From NCBI GenBank assembly GCA_036924855.1, contig JBAGRP010000001.1, positions 2,914,001-2,978,000 of the forward strand: a stretch of 64,000 nt of DNA. Reading direction: 5' to 3'. This stretch comes from Nitrobacteraceae bacterium AZCC 2146 (GTDB taxonomy: Bacteria; Pseudomonadota; Alphaproteobacteria; Rhizobiales; Xanthobacteraceae). The notes under the pieces were generated by a model. That model was not told the DNA's origin. It saw only the letters and a list, made by a program, of their open reading frames with translations, and did not search any database. Numbering within the stretch: position 1 is the first letter of the stretch; each line of letters starts with the position of its first letter. The translations under genes were made by a program, and so were the position numbers. Of this stretch, positions 54,187-63,528 are shown in pieces.

Positions 54187-55110
54187 ATGGCACGAACTCG
54201 CGATGGATTTACGGATATGGACTGGGACAAGCTGAAGGTGTTTCACGCGGCGGCGGAAGCGGGCAGCTTCACCCATGCCGGCGAGCAGCTGGGCCTGTCG
54301 CAATCGGCGGTGTCGCGCCAGGTCAGCGCGCTGGAGCAGGAACTCTCGGTCTCGCTGTTTCACCGCCACGCCCGCGGCCTGATCCTCACCGAACAGGGCG
54401 ACCTCTTGTTCCGCACCGCGCATGACGTGTTCATGCAGCTGCAGGCGGCACGCGCCAAGCTCACCGACAGCCGCGAGCGGCCGAGCGGTGACCTCAAGGT
54501 CACCACCACCCCCGGCGTCGGCATCAACTGGCTGATCCCCCGCCTCGGCGAATTCACTGCGCTGTATCCGGAGATCCGGATCTCGCTGATCGTCACCGAC
54601 GAGGAACTCGATCTTTCGATGCGCGAGGCCGATGTCGCGATCCGGACCCGCAAGCCGACCCAGCCGGACCTGATCCAGCGCAAGCTGTTCGCAATGGGTT
54701 TCCACGCCTATTGCGCGCCGGAATACGTCAAGCATTTCGGCACCCCGCGCACGCTCGACGAACTCGACGGCCACCGCATCATCACGCTGAGCGATGGCGG
54801 CGTCGCGCCGCACCTGCAGAACCGCAACTGGCTGATCGAGGCCGGCCGCAACGGCTCCGGCCCACGCGAGCCGTACTTCAAGGTCAACAATATCCTGGGC
54901 CTGGTGCGCGCCTGCCAGCAGGGCTTGGGCATTGCAGCATTGCCGGATTATCTGGTCGAGGAAAACAACCGGCTGGTGCAGCTGTTCGGCGAGTCCGACT
55001 CCATTCAACTTGATACCTATTTTGTGTATCCCGAAGAATTGAAGTCGGTGGCCCGCGTCCAGGTGTTCCGCGACTTCATCGTCAGCAAGGCGCAGCGCTG
55101 GCCGGGCTGA
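54187..55110 (+). CDS. LysR-family transcriptional regulator
   Basis: A 307-residue LysR protein (297 if it starts at 54217, MDWDKLKVFHA). The HTH is FHAAAEAGSFTHAGEQLGLSQSAVSRQVSALEQELSVSLFHRHARGLILTEQG. The periplasmic-binding-like effector domain follows from about residue 100 (LKVTTTPGVGINWLIPRLGEFTALYPEIRISLIV). It is unusual in lacking a divergent target. Instead it is tied to trxB in an operon, so it may serve redox control; that is inference. Confidence 0.9.
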   Translation: MARTRDGFTDMDWDKLKVFHAAAEAGSFTHAGEQLGLSQSAVSRQVSALEQELSVSLFHRHARGLILTEQGDLLFRTAHDVFMQLQAARAKLTDSRERPSGDLKVTTTPGVGINWLIPRLGEFTALYPEIRISLIVTDEELDLSMREADVAIRTRKPTQPDLIQRKLFAMGFHAYCAPEYVKHFGTPRTLDELDGHRIITLSDGGVAPHLQNRNWLIEAGRNGSGPREPYFKVNNILGLVRACQQGLGIAALPDYLVEENNRLVQLFGESDSIQLDTYFVYPEELKSVARVQVFRDFIVSKAQRWPG

Positions 55111-55391
55111 TCTCCCGTGTAGCCATTTGATACACAGTCTGTTTTCGTCTTGCGAGGAATAGTTGCGACGAAGCAATTCAGCATTGCTCGTCGGGGTGGG
55201 TGACCGCACCGCCCTCGCTGTCCGCATGTCTGACATGCCAAGTGAGGCGTTGCTGCATACCAGAAACGGGGATCATAATCGTTGCAAGCTGAGACTTCGC
55301 GCCGCGCATTTGTCCCCCTCCTCCAGTGGCGCGGAGTTTCAGTTATCCCTCTTGGAAGGTGATTGTGTCGGCCTCACGTGGCCAATACCTT

Positions 55392-55424
55392 AAAGCCGGG
55401 CTCTTTGGAGTCCGGCTTTTTTTT
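55392..55424 (+). terminator. orphan Rho-independent terminator
   Basis: AAAGCCGGGCTC-TTTG-GAGTCCGGCTTT followed by T's: a 12-bp stem with one G-T pair. It is 282 bp downstream of the LysR stop. Confidence 0.85.
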
Positions 55425-55446
55425 GCGCAAATCATAGGAAGTAATC

Positions 55447-55482
55447 CGTAGCTCGGATTTCGCTTCGCTCCATCCGGCTACA
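55447..55482. repeat. short intergenic repeat, family C
   Basis: CGTAGCTCGGATTTCGCTTC followed by GCTCCATCCGGCTAC, a hairpin abutting the 3' end of copA. Confidence 0.5.
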
Positions 55483-55486
55483 AACC

Positions 55487-57874
55487 TCAATCCAGTTTTG
55501 TCTTCGCCAATCTCAACGCATTCCCGATCACACTCACTGACGACAGCGCCATCGCGGCAGCGCCAAGCATCGGCGATAGCAGAATGCCGAACAGCGGATA
55601 CAGCACGCCGGCGGCGATCGGCACGCCGGCAGCGTTGTAAACAAAGGCGAAGGCCAGATTCTGCCGTATGTTACGCATCGTGGCTTTCGAAAGCTGCCGC
55701 GCCCGCACCAAACCCATCAGGTCGCCGGTGAGCAATGTGATGCCCGCGCTTTCGATCGCCACATCGGTGCCGGTGCCCATCGCGATGCCGACATCGGCGG
55801 CGGCGAGCGCCGGTGCGTCGTTGACGCCGTCGCCGGCCATCGCGACACGGCGACCTTCCTTACGCAAACGCTCGACCACCTCGCTCTTGCGCTCTGGCAG
55901 CACTTCCGCCTCGACTTCATCAACGCCAAGTGCCTTGGCCACCGCCAGCGCGGTGGTGCGATTGTCGCCGGTGAGCATGACGATGCGCAGGCCATCGCTG
56001 CGCAACGCTTTCAAAGCCGCCAGCGCCGATGGCTTGATGGGATCGGCAATCGCGATGACGCCGGCAGCGCGGCCATCGATGGCGACATAGATTGCGGTCG
56101 CGCCACCCTGCCGCGCGGTTTCGGCGCTGCTATCAAGCGCCAGAGTCGCCACCTTCAGCTCACTCATCAACATCGCATTGCCGAGTGCGACCTGCTTGCC
56201 ATCGATCGCACCCGACGCGCCCTTGCCGGACGGCGCGGCGAAATCGCTGACGTCGGCCAAATGCAAGCTGCGCTCTGTCGCGGCATTCAGGATCGCCTGC
56301 GCCAGTGGATGCTCGCTGGAGCGTTCGACGCTAGCGGCGAGCCGCAGCAACTCGCTCTCCTCAAAGCCTTCGGCCGCGGTGATACCAACGACCTTGGGCT
56401 TGCCTTCGGTGAGCGTGCCGGTTTTGTCGATCACCAGCGTGTCGATGGTTTCCAGCCGCTCCAGCGCCTCCGCGTCGCGGACGAGAATGCCGGCATGGGC
56501 GCCACGGCCAATGCCGACCATGATCGACATCGGCGTCGCCAGGCCGAGCGCACAGGGGCACGCAATGATCAGCACCGTCACCGCGGCGACGAGGCCGAAT
56601 GACAACCGCGGCTCCGGTCCGAACGTTGCCCACGCTGCAAACGCCAGCACCGCCGCCGCAATCACCGCCGGCACGAACCAGCCAGCCACCGTGTCGGCGA
56701 GGCGCTGGATCGGCGCGCGCGAGCGCTGTGCCTTCGCCACCATGTCGACGATCCGCGACAGCATGGTGTCGCGGCCGACCTTGTCGGCGCGCAAAACGAG
56801 GCCGCCGCTTTGATTAACTGTGCCGCCGATCACGCGTGCGCCTTCGGCCTTCGTCACCGGCATGGATTCACCGGTGACCATGGACTCGTCCACGGACGAG
56901 CGTCCCTCGGTGACGACGCCATCGACCGGGATCTTTTCGCCCGGCCGCACGCGCAACAGATCGCCGACGGCAATCAGATCGAGTGCGACATCTTCGTCGC
57001 CGTCGGCGCCGATGCGTCGCGCGGTCTTTGGCGCGAGGCCGAGCAGCGCGCGGATCGCGCCGGAGGTCTGATTGCGCGCGCGCAACTCCAGCACCTGGCC
57101 GAGCAGCACCAGTACGGTGATGACGGCCGCCGCCTCGAAATACACCGCGACGGCGCCGTGATGATCGCGGAACGCCGGCGGAAACAGCTGCGGCGCTAAA
57201 GTCGCGACGACGCTGTAGACCCAGGCCACGCCGGTGCCCATGGCGATCAGCGTGAACATGTTGAGATTGCGGGTAACGACGGAGCGCCAGCCGCGCGCAA
57301 AGAACGGTGCGCCGGCCCAGAGCACCACCGGCGTCGCCAGCGCTAAGGAAATCCAATTCGACGTCGTCTGCGAGACCAGATTCATGATCCCGAGATGCGC
57401 GCCCATCTCAAGCACGAACACAGGCAACGTCAGCGCCAGAGCGATCCAGAACCGTCTCGTCATGTCGATCAGTTCGGGATCGGGGGCGTCGTCGAGCGAG
57501 ACCTGCTCCGGCTCCAGCGCCATGCCGCAGATCGGACAGCTGCCGGGGCCGACCTGCCGGATCTCCGGATGCATCGGGCAGGTGTAGATCGTGCCCGCCG
57601 GCGCGGCGGGCGCCGGCTGCTTCTGCTTCAGGAAGGAATCCGGATCGGCGGCAAAGCGTTCGCGGCAGCGGCCGGAGCAGAACAAGTACTCCTGACCCTT
57701 GTAGGTGAAGCGATGTTTGGCGGTGGCGGGATCGACGCTCATGCCACAAGCGGGATCCGTCACGCGCGCTGCGGCGGGTTCGCCGGCAGGGGCATGGCCG
57801 TGCGAACAGCCGGGACCATGAACGTGGCCGGCATGTGCCGCGTCCGCGCCGTGCCTGTGATTGATCTCTGCCAC
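55487..57874 (-). CDS. copA: copper-translocating P1B-type ATPase with YHS and heavy-metal-binding N-terminal domains
   Basis: A 795-residue P-type ATPase. The N-terminus is His-rich ([23 protein letters not shown]), then a YHS domain ([19 protein letters not shown] ... [12 protein letters not shown]), then a heavy-metal-binding domain ([22 protein letters not shown]). There is no classical GMxCxxC HMA domain. The core has the TGES loop (VTGESMPV), the CPC motif ([14 protein letters not shown]), the phosphorylation site [19 protein letters not shown] and [11 protein letters not shown]. It exports Cu+ across the inner membrane. A GTG start at 57874 with GAGGCGAGG is preferred. It diverges from csoR around a clear palindrome. 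Confidence 0.92.
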   Translation of the reverse strand: MAEINHRHGADAAHAGHVHGPGCSHGHAPAGEPAAARVTDPACGMSVDPATAKHRFTYKGQEYLFCSGRCRERFAADPDSFLKQKQPAPAAPAGTIYTCPMHPEIRQVGPGSCPICGMALEPEQVSLDDAPDPELIDMTRRFWIALALTLPVFVLEMGAHLGIMNLVSQTTSNWISLALATPVVLWAGAPFFARGWRSVVTRNLNMFTLIAMGTGVAWVYSVVATLAPQLFPPAFRDHHGAVAVYFEAAAVITVLVLLGQVLELRARNQTSGAIRALLGLAPKTARRIGADGDEDVALDLIAVGDLLRVRPGEKIPVDGVVTEGRSSVDESMVTGESMPVTKAEGARVIGGTVNQSGGLVLRADKVGRDTMLSRIVDMVAKAQRSRAPIQRLADTVAGWFVPAVIAAAVLAFAAWATFGPEPRLSFGLVAAVTVLIIACPCALGLATPMSIMVGIGRGAHAGILVRDAEALERLETIDTLVIDKTGTLTEGKPKVVGITAAEGFEESELLRLAASVERSSEHPLAQAILNAATERSLHLADVSDFAAPSGKGASGAIDGKQVALGNAMLMSELKVATLALDSSAETARQGGATAIYVAIDGRAAGVIAIADPIKPSALAALKALRSDGLRIVMLTGDNRTTALAVAKALGVDEVEAEVLPERKSEVVERLRKEGRRVAMAGDGVNDAPALAAADVGIAMGTGTDVAIESAGITLLTGDLMGLVRARQLSKATMRNIRQNLAFAFVYNAAGVPIAAGVLYPLFGILLSPMLGAAAMALSSVSVIGNALRLAKTKLD

Positions 57875-57896
57875 CGTAACCTCGCCTCTTGAAGAG

Positions 57897-57915
57897 TATA
57901 CCCTATGGGGGTATA
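57897..57915. promoter_or_regulatory. CsoR operator
   Basis: TATACCC-TATGG-GGGTATA, a perfect 7-bp inverted repeat with G/C tract, typical of CsoR sites. It lies between the divergent copA and csoR starts, 22 bp from copA and 8 bp from csoR, so one bound repressor can block both. Confidence 0.85.
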
Positions 57916-57923
57916 TTAGGCGC

Positions 57924-58199
57924 ATGCGCACAGAGATCAAGACGTCGTGCCTGAAACGGCTGAAGCGAATTGAAGGCCAGGTCCGCGGCCTCGCGGGCAT
58001 GGTTGAGGATGACCGCTACTGTATCGACATCGTCACGCAGATCGCCGCCGCGCGCGCGGCGCTGCGCCGGGTCGAGGAGGAAATCCTGCGCGACCATGTC
58101 GCGCATTGCGTCGAGCACGCCATTTCGTCCGGCGACAAGGCCGACCAGCGCCGCAAGATCGCGGAGTTGATGGACGTGGTCAGCCGCGCCGATCGATGA
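57924..58199 (+). CDS. csoR: CsoR-type copper-sensing transcriptional repressor
   Basis: A 91-residue all-helical repressor: [59 protein letters not shown]. The Cu(I) ligands fit the CsoR pattern, Cys in DDRYCID and the H-x3-C pair in [10 protein letters not shown]. FrmR-type formaldehyde sensors share the fold but usually differ at the second Cys-His set. It represses copA and itself and is released when Cu(I) binds. The ATG at 57924 is chosen; the longer frame would read through the operator. Confidence 0.88.
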   Translation: MRTEIKTSCLKRLKRIEGQVRGLAGMVEDDRYCIDIVTQIAAARAALRRVEEEILRDHVAHCVEHAISSGDKADQRRKIAELMDVVSRADR

Positions 58200-58403
58200 T
58201 CCAGATCAAAAGCTGTTTCGCTAAATCGCGACAAAGCTAATCGTTCGTTAGCGTTTTTGCCCGGACAGCGTGACGGAAGCGGCGAACTCTCGCAGAGGTA
58301 TATATAAACCTAGGCGTATACGCCGCTTGATACCTTTTTCGCAGGAAGATGACCGCCATCTGCCACAGCGGCGGCCGTTCGGTGTTCACATCTCGTTACG
58401 CCA

Positions 58404-60854
58404 TTGTCCCCTAACGTCGGGCGCAATCGTGTCCTCCCGCCCCGCGCCCCCTCATGCTCAAGCTTTATAATTGCCATTGCCACCGCCCATGACCTGCGGC
58501 TGGTCGCGCTCGCCGCGATGATCTGTACGCTGGCGTCACTGACGGCCATCAATCTGCTGCGCCATGCGAGGGGCACATCGGGCCCGATGCGCTACGTCTG
58601 GCTGGCGATCTCCGCGATCTCCACCGGCTTCGGCATCTGGGCGACGCATTTCGTCGCGATGCTGGCTTTCTCGCCGGGCGTTGCCACCGGCTATAATGTC
58701 GTTCTCACCATCCTGTCGCTGATCGTGGCAATCCTGTTGACCGGCGCCGGTCTCGCGGTGGCGCTGATTCCGAATTTTCGCGCCGGACCATTCCTCGGCG
58801 GTGCCGTCGTCGCGATAGCTATCGCCGCGATGCATTACACCGGGATGGCCGCCTTCGATCTGAAGGGCACCATCAGCTGGGATCCAAGCTTTGTCGCCGC
58901 ATCGGTCGCATTCGGCGCAATATTCGCAGCAATTGCACTCCCGATCGGCCTGCACGGCACGCAGCTGCGCTGGAAGACCGGCGGCGCAGTGCTGCTGACG
59001 CTGGCGATCTGCCTGCATCATTTCACCGGCATGAGCGCGGCGACGATCATCCCCGATTCCTCCATCGCGATTTCCGAACTCAGCATCCCCGCCGGATGGC
59101 TCGCGCTTGGCGTCTCGCTGGTCAGCTTCGGCATCATCGGCCTGGCAGTGGCCGGGATCATCATCGACATCCGTGATCGCCGCCGCTCGGCGCTCGAGGC
59201 TGACCGCATGGTTGGCCTCGCCAATGCGGCGGTCGAGGGCCTGCTGGTCTGCGACGGCGACGTCATCGTCACCGTCAACACCAGCTTTGCCGAACTGGCG
59301 GGCTCGTCGGCCGAGGCCTTTGCCGGCGTCAAGCTCGCAGACTGCTTCCCGGACGACACGTCGCGCGCGCAGATGCTGGCGCAGCCCAACCAGTCCGTCG
59401 AAGCTACTCTGCTACAACCCGATGGAACGACAATTCCGGTCGAGCTGATCCTGCGCAATATCGATTTCGCGGGACGGCCGCATCAGGTGATCGCGGTGCG
59501 TGACCTCCGCGCGCGCAAGGAAGCCGAACAGCACATCCGCTATCTCGCCCACTACGATCCGCTGACGACACTGCCCAATCGCGGCACATTCCACGACCGC
59601 ATCGAGCAAGAGATCGCCACGCTTCCCCAGGGCGCGCCCTTCGCGGTGCTGGCGCTGGACCTCGACCAGTTCAAGCAGGTCAACGACCTGTTCGGCCACG
59701 CCGCCGGCGACAAGGTGCTCAAGACGGTCACGTCGCGCATCGGCGCGCTGCTCGGCGAGGGCCAGATGATGGCGCGGCTCGGCGGCGACGAATTCGCCAT
59801 CCTGGTGCCTAATCTCGCAAGCCCGGCCACCGTCAGCGAACTCGCCGACAGGATTCTGGAAGCGCTGAACGCCAAGGACGGCGCGCTGGAGCTGGGCGGT
59901 GTCACCACCAGCATTGGCATCGCGCTGTATCCCGACGACTCGGCGGAGCGCGAAGCGTTGCTCGCCTGCGCCGATACCGCGCTGTACCGGGCCAAGGTCG
60001 AAGGCCGTGCCACCTGGCGTTTCTTCGAATCAAGCATGGGCGACGCCGTGCGCGACCGCCGGCTGCTCGAACAGGATCTGCGCCACGCCATCGCCGGCAA
60101 CCAGATGAGCCTCGTCTACCAGCCGCAGGAGGCGATGACGCGCGGCTCGGTGATCGGCTTCGAGGCGCTGCTGCGCTGGGCGCATCCGGTGCGGGGCAAC
60201 GTGCCGCCGGATATCTTCATTCCCGTTGCCGAGGAAACCGGCGCCATTCTCGATATCGGCGAATGGGTGCTGCGCACCGCCTGCCGGGAAGCCGCAGGCT
60301 GGAAGCAGCCGCTGACCATCGCCGTCAACGTCTCCGCCGTGCAGATCTACCACGACAGCTTCGTATCGATGGTGCACGAGATCCTGCTGGAGACCGACCT
60401 GCCGGCGCATCGCCTCGAGCTGGAAATCACCGAGACGGCGCTGATCAAGGATTTCAACCGCGCGCTGTCGACGCTGCGCCGAGTCAAGGCGCTCGGCGTC
60501 CACATCGCCATGGACGATTTCGGCACCGGCTATTCGTCGCTGTCGAACCTGCGCGCATTTCCGTTCGACAAGATCAAGATCGACGGCTCATTCATCAGGT
60601 CGGTCAACACCAACAGCCAGGCCGCCGCCATCGTCCGCGCCGTGGTCGGCCTTGGCCGCGGGTTGGGCCTGCCGGTGCTCGCCGAAGGCGTCGAGACCGA
60701 AGCCGAGCTGCAATTCCTGCTCGATGAAAACTGCGACGAGGTGCAGGGCTATCTGCTCGGGCGCCCGGCCTCGATCGGCAGTTTCCGCCACCTCACCGAA
60801 GGCGAAGTGCCGCAACCGCGCCACACCGCGTTGCCGAGCGCAAGGTCCGCGTAA
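58404..60854 (+). CDS. MHYT-PAS-GGDEF-EAL cyclic-di-GMP protein, N-terminus probably frameshifted
   Basis: About 800 residues. The MHYT sensor (seven helices; WATHFVAMLAF, AMHYTGMAAF, LHHFTGMSA) fills the first 250, then a PAS-like segment, then GGDEF with an intact motif (MARLGGDEFAILV) and EAL with an intact motif (GFEALLRW, ITETAL, MDDFGTGYSSL). So both cyclase and phosphodiesterase activity are possible. The frame opens only with a TTG at 58404. A good start, ATG at 58454 (MLKLYNC), is in another frame and would join the long frame if one C near 58474-58475 were removed. Confidence 0.85.
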   Translation: MSPNVGRNRVLPPRAPSCSSFIIAIATAHDLRLVALAAMICTLASLTAINLLRHARGTSGPMRYVWLAISAISTGFGIWATHFVAMLAFSPGVATGYNVVLTILSLIVAILLTGAGLAVALIPNFRAGPFLGGAVVAIAIAAMHYTGMAAFDLKGTISWDPSFVAASVAFGAIFAAIALPIGLHGTQLRWKTGGAVLLTLAICLHHFTGMSAATIIPDSSIAISELSIPAGWLALGVSLVSFGIIGLAVAGIIIDIRDRRRSALEADRMVGLANAAVEGLLVCDGDVIVTVNTSFAELAGSSAEAFAGVKLADCFPDDTSRAQMLAQPNQSVEATLLQPDGTTIPVELILRNIDFAGRPHQVIAVRDLRARKEAEQHIRYLAHYDPLTTLPNRGTFHDRIEQEIATLPQGAPFAVLALDLDQFKQVNDLFGHAAGDKVLKTVTSRIGALLGEGQMMARLGGDEFAILVPNLASPATVSELADRILEALNAKDGALELGGVTTSIGIALYPDDSAEREALLACADTALYRAKVEGRATWRFFESSMGDAVRDRRLLEQDLRHAIAGNQMSLVYQPQEAMTRGSVIGFEALLRWAHPVRGNVPPDIFIPVAEETGAILDIGEWVLRTACREAAGWKQPLTIAVNVSAVQIYHDSFVSMVHEILLETDLPAHRLELEITETALIKDFNRALSTLRRVKALGVHIAMDDFGTGYSSLSNLRAFPFDKIKIDGSFIRSVNTNSQAAAIVRAVVGLGRGLGLPVLAEGVETEAELQFLLDENCDEVQGYLLGRPASIGSFRHLTEGEVPQPRHTALPSARSA

Positions 60855-60874
60855 GCCAAACAAGCACGCACGTC

Positions 60875-60905
60875 AAAAGACGCGCGAAACCTCGCGCGTC
60901 TTTTT
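60875..60905. terminator. bidirectional Rho-independent terminator
   Basis: AAAAGACGCGCG-AAACCT-CGCGCGTCTTTTT: a 12-bp perfect stem flanked by A and T runs, between the convergent EAL-protein and ParA-like genes. Confidence 0.92.
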
Positions 60906-60926
60906 GAGATCGAAACAGAACGGCTA

Positions 60927-61607
60927 TTATGCCGCCTGCTTGTGCATCGCGCCGGTCGCCGAGACCGTGCCGCGAATCGCCTTGATCGAACGCTCGATCG
61001 CGGCCCACAGCTTGCCGATCTCGCTGGCGGCGCGGCCTTCTGCGGCATATTCGCGGGCGCCTTCACCCTGGCCGAGCGCGAGCAAGAGATCGGCGCGGTT
61101 GGTGATCTGCCCCGACCACACCGGAGCCTTGAACTTGGCCAGCGCCTCGCGGGCGATAGTGACGATGCGGCTTTCGACGTCGTCCCTGCGGGCCGGGGCG
61201 CCATTGATGACCACAGCGTAAGGCTTGCGGGCGGCGCGGCAGCTCTGGATGGTGTCCTGAACCGCGTTGACGTCGAAAACGCCGGGACGCGCCGGAATGA
61301 TCACCATGGTGGCGTTCTTGATGGCATCGTCGACGACGGCGGAGGTGTTCGGCGGGGTATCGATGAACACCCATTCGATTCCGTCGCGCTTGGCGGCGTT
61401 GACGATTTCCGAAACCGAACGATTGGCGATTTTCAGCGGCGGCTCATTCGTTCCGCGCAGCTTGTGCCAAAGCGTTAGCGAGCCCTGCGGATCGGCATCG
61501 ATCAGCAGGCATGGCTTGGACGATTTGTGGACCTGAGCAGCGAGGTGTGCAGCCAGGGTACTCTTTCCCGAGCCACCTTTACGCGATGCGAAAACAATAA
61601 CGTTCAT
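60927..61607 (-). CDS. ParA/MinD-like ATPase
   Basis: A 226-residue P-loop ATPase: the deviant Walker A is FASRKGGSGKSTLAAHLAAQ (residues 6-25), Walker A' is LLIDADPQGSLTLW, and the switch II strand is WVFIDTPPNTSAVVDDAI. It has no N-terminal HTH and no ParB gene beside it, so it is an orphan member that may position a chemotaxis, polysaccharide or division component. The start at 61607 has GGAGG eight bases upstream. Confidence 0.9.
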   Translation of the reverse strand: MNVIVFASRKGGSGKSTLAAHLAAQVHKSSKPCLLIDADPQGSLTLWHKLRGTNEPPLKIANRSVSEIVNAAKRDGIEWVFIDTPPNTSAVVDDAIKNATMVIIPARPGVFDVNAVQDTIQSCRAARKPYAVVINGAPARRDDVESRIVTIAREALAKFKAPVWSGQITNRADLLLALGQGEGAREYAAEGRAASEIGKLWAAIERSIKAIRGTVSATGAMHKQAA

Positions 61608-61803
61608 ATGTTCGGCCTCCAGATTGACCCCAGGAGGCGAAAATGAATCAGCGCGCTGATTCGTTAAAGGTAAATTTTCATGCAATTCAAGGTTATGTGC
61701 CTGATTTATTTGTGAGGTTGGCTTTTGAGTCACACAGTGCATCGCAGCAGGCTAAAAATGAGTCATTGCAGTACGTTTGCGGACACATTTTCGTCACCTG
61801 GTA

Positions 61804-62172
61804 TCAATTCCCGCGGTCGATGTTCTTGACGCGTTCCTTCGCAGCTTCCTTGGCAGCTTCCTTGGCACTCTGGCGCTCGCTCCATTTGCGTTCGAGCCAG
61901 CCAAGAAACTGCGCCACGGGTTTTTCGAGGAACGGAATATCCTGAGCTATCAAGATCAGTCCCAGCGGCAGCATCCACAGGCCGAGTACCGGCAGGATAC
62001 TGAAAATCCCGCCCAGCACCAGCAGCAGCGCCAGTGGAATCCGCACCAGTTTCGACGACGGCTTGCGCAGCCAGCCGACAAATTTCGCCGGCCCTGGCGG
62101 CAGCTTGGACTCGAACCACGCAAAATGACGGTCGATCTCGGCCTTGTAGTCGATGGTGTCGTCAGCGTTCAA
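61804..62172 (-). CDS. small membrane protein with Lys/Ala/Glu-rich tail
   Basis: A 122-residue protein. The central 50 residues are hydrophobic with one or two membrane helices (LVRIPLALLLVLGGIFSILPVLGLWMLPLGLILIAQDIPFLEKPV). The tail ERQSAKEAAKEAAKERVKNID is a charged helix encoded by a perfect 12-bp repeat (GCAGCTTCCTTG, twice, 61841-61864). I recall similar proteins in related bacteria but no function. It is on the same strand as the ParA-like gene, about 200 bp upstream of it. Confidence 0.65.
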   Translation of the reverse strand: MNADDTIDYKAEIDRHFAWFESKLPPGPAKFVGWLRKPSSKLVRIPLALLLVLGGIFSILPVLGLWMLPLGLILIAQDIPFLEKPVAQFLGWLERKWSERQSAKEAAKEAAKERVKNIDRGN

Positions 62173-62245
62173 ATGGCACTCCTGTCGTCAGGAGATGTTG
62201 CTTCACGCTGCCGCGGCCAACGTGTCAGTTTGTCGCGCGCCGCAA

Positions 62246-62563
62246 TCAGCTGACGCGGCGCGGCTTCTTCACCTTGCGCGGCTTGATGCTCTGCGGCGTG
62301 CGCGCCCGCACCGGCATCAGCTCCGCCGCCGGCTCGCGGAAAAACTGCCTACAACCCGGGCTGAGCTGGGCCCGGTTCTGGATCATGCAGGCGGTGACGC
62401 GATCGACATCGGGAATCGCCGAACTGCAAAGCCGGAACGCGTCGTTGGTGCACAATTGCTCCTGATCGGCGGTGTAGGCCTCGCTGGCGGTGGACAGCGT
62501 CGAGACGACAATCGTCGTTGCGAGCATCAAACCAAATTGGCAAATCCCGGATCGCGCGATCAT
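62246..62563 (-). CDS. small secreted cysteine-containing protein
   Basis: A 105-residue exported protein. The signal peptide (GLMLATTIVVSTLSTASEAY) is followed by a short domain with four Cys (EQLCTNDAFRLCSSAIPD and CMIQNRAQLSPGCRQFF), likely two disulfides. The tail is basic (KPRKVKKPRRVS). I know of similar small proteins in the Bradyrhizobium group, but no function. GGGGGTGTC precedes the ATG at 62563. Confidence 0.7.
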   Translation of the reverse strand: MIARSGICQFGLMLATTIVVSTLSTASEAYTADQEQLCTNDAFRLCSSAIPDVDRVTACMIQNRAQLSPGCRQFFREPAAELMPVRARTPQSIKPRKVKKPRRVS

Positions 62564-62785
62564 GACACCCCCTGTGATGCAAACGGGCGAAAGTGTGAGT
62601 GAAGGCGGGCGGATTGGCAAGGCAAGCGCTGCGCCTTGCGGAAGCGTTGCCCCTTGAGACGGCGCTGCCGGATTGCGCGGACAGCCGGCGATGGGATGCC
62701 GTGCCTCGCCGTCGCATCATCGAGGACGGCCCAATCTCACAAGCCGGCTGTCATGGAATCTACACGGTCGCGGCAATGGCAATCT

Positions 62786-63121
62786 ATGCCGGAAAACTCG
62801 GCCTTACGCGATCAAGCGAATAAGTACCGGCGCCATGCGTGTGAGGACCATGATCCGTTGATGGCAGCCAGGTACAGCTGGCTGCGAAATACGGTGCCAG
62901 AGTACTCAAGACATTCGCATACGTCAGAAGCGTGCAATATTGAACAGCATATTAGCAATGAAAAGAGCATGCTTGATTCATCGCTGCATCGTCGATGCAA
63001 CATCGGCGCTGAGAGTGTTGCGATCACGCCGATGATGCAGCCTGCGCATTCCAGCGAGCGAGTGCGTGCAAAAAAGAGACGAGGCCGTCTATCGATGTAC
63101 CGGTGCGGGGAAGCCCCGTGA
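62786..63121 (+). CDS. possible small protein of a KYRR-type helical family, uncertain
   Basis: A 111-codon frame starting at an ATG at 62786. The segment ALRDQANKYRRHACEDHDPL followed by a WLRNTVPEYSRH helix resembles a short helical domain that I recall in many Bradyrhizobium small proteins (LR-Q-A-KYR-LA-...-DP-L pattern). The rest is low in hydrophobicity and not convincing, so this could be a decaying copy. The 220 bp before it hold no feature I can support. Confidence 0.35.
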   Translation: MPENSALRDQANKYRRHACEDHDPLMAARYSWLRNTVPEYSRHSHTSEACNIEQHISNEKSMLDSSLHRRCNIGAESVAITPMMQPAHSSERVRAKKRRGRLSMYRCGEAP

Positions 63122-63123
63122 GC

Positions 63124-63180
63124 ATGAAGACAGCGCACGCCAAAGGAGGGTTGCGTTACTTTGAGGAGGAAGGACGATGA
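63124..63180 (+). CDS. possible 18-codon leader ORF
   Basis: ATG at 63124 opens 18 sense codons (MKTAHAKGGLRYFEEEGR), ending in a TGA that overlaps the next ATG (ATGA at 63177). It begins two bases after the preceding stop. Such a chain suggests translational coupling, but the short ORF has only a weak ribosome site and may be chance. Confidence 0.25.
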   Translation: MKTAHAKGGLRYFEEEGR

Positions 63181-63368
63181 TTACCGAACGAAGCAATCCA
63201 ACGCTCTGGCCACAGGGATTAAATGACGAGGTGCGAATGAAACTTGAAGCTCTCGAAAAGGAAAATAGCGTTTTAAAAGAACTGGTCGTGCGGCTTTCAG
63301 AAACTGTCCTGCGAAATCTTCCCGAAACGAGGCCAATAAATTTGTCGAAGAATTCCGGCGACCACTGA
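63177..63368 (+). CDS. small coiled-coil protein 1
   Basis: A 63-residue protein with a very strong ribosome site (GAGGAGGAAGG five bases upstream). The middle KLEALEKENSVLKELVVRLSETVLRNLPE is a leucine-zipper-like coiled coil. It is related to the protein at 63789-63959, which has LKNENGRSKNLVSRLVEAVIRSI in the same place. No function known to me. Confidence 0.6.
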   Translation: MITERSNPTLWPQGLNDEVRMKLEALEKENSVLKELVVRLSETVLRNLPETRPINLSKNSGDH

Positions 63369-63528
63369 AAGGCAGAATTTAACCTAGTTCTATTCAATGT
63401 CGGATGCCGGTCAATAATGAACAGCGAGGCCGAACCCGTAAGGTCAAGTTGGTTCCATCACCGCCCCGCGACCAGGCACTGCCGGTGACTGAGAGTCCTT
63501 GTGCTCCCGCCTGTTCGAGGGAAGCGCG

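Larger units (their letters stand above)
55111..55486. other. 376-bp stretch with an orphan terminator
   Basis: A half copy of repeat family B lies at 55149-55182 and a strong terminator at 55392-55424, but no protein gene ends near it. The 76-codon ORF at 55163-55393 looks non-coding. A small RNA of up to about 200 nt ending at the terminator is possible; GGCC-TCACGT-GGCC hairpin near 55368-55382 would be its penultimate stem. Otherwise the terminator serves the LysR gene from 280 bp away. Confidence 0.4.

Noticed and set aside
55163..55393. 76-codon ORF after the LysR gene
   Set aside because: It runs through a repeat half-copy into a terminator stem and has no convincing ribosome site or domain.
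62812..63138. 108-codon minus-strand ORF opposite 62786-63121
   Set aside because: Cys/Arg/Ser-rich composition, no ribosome site, and no similarity that I recognise.
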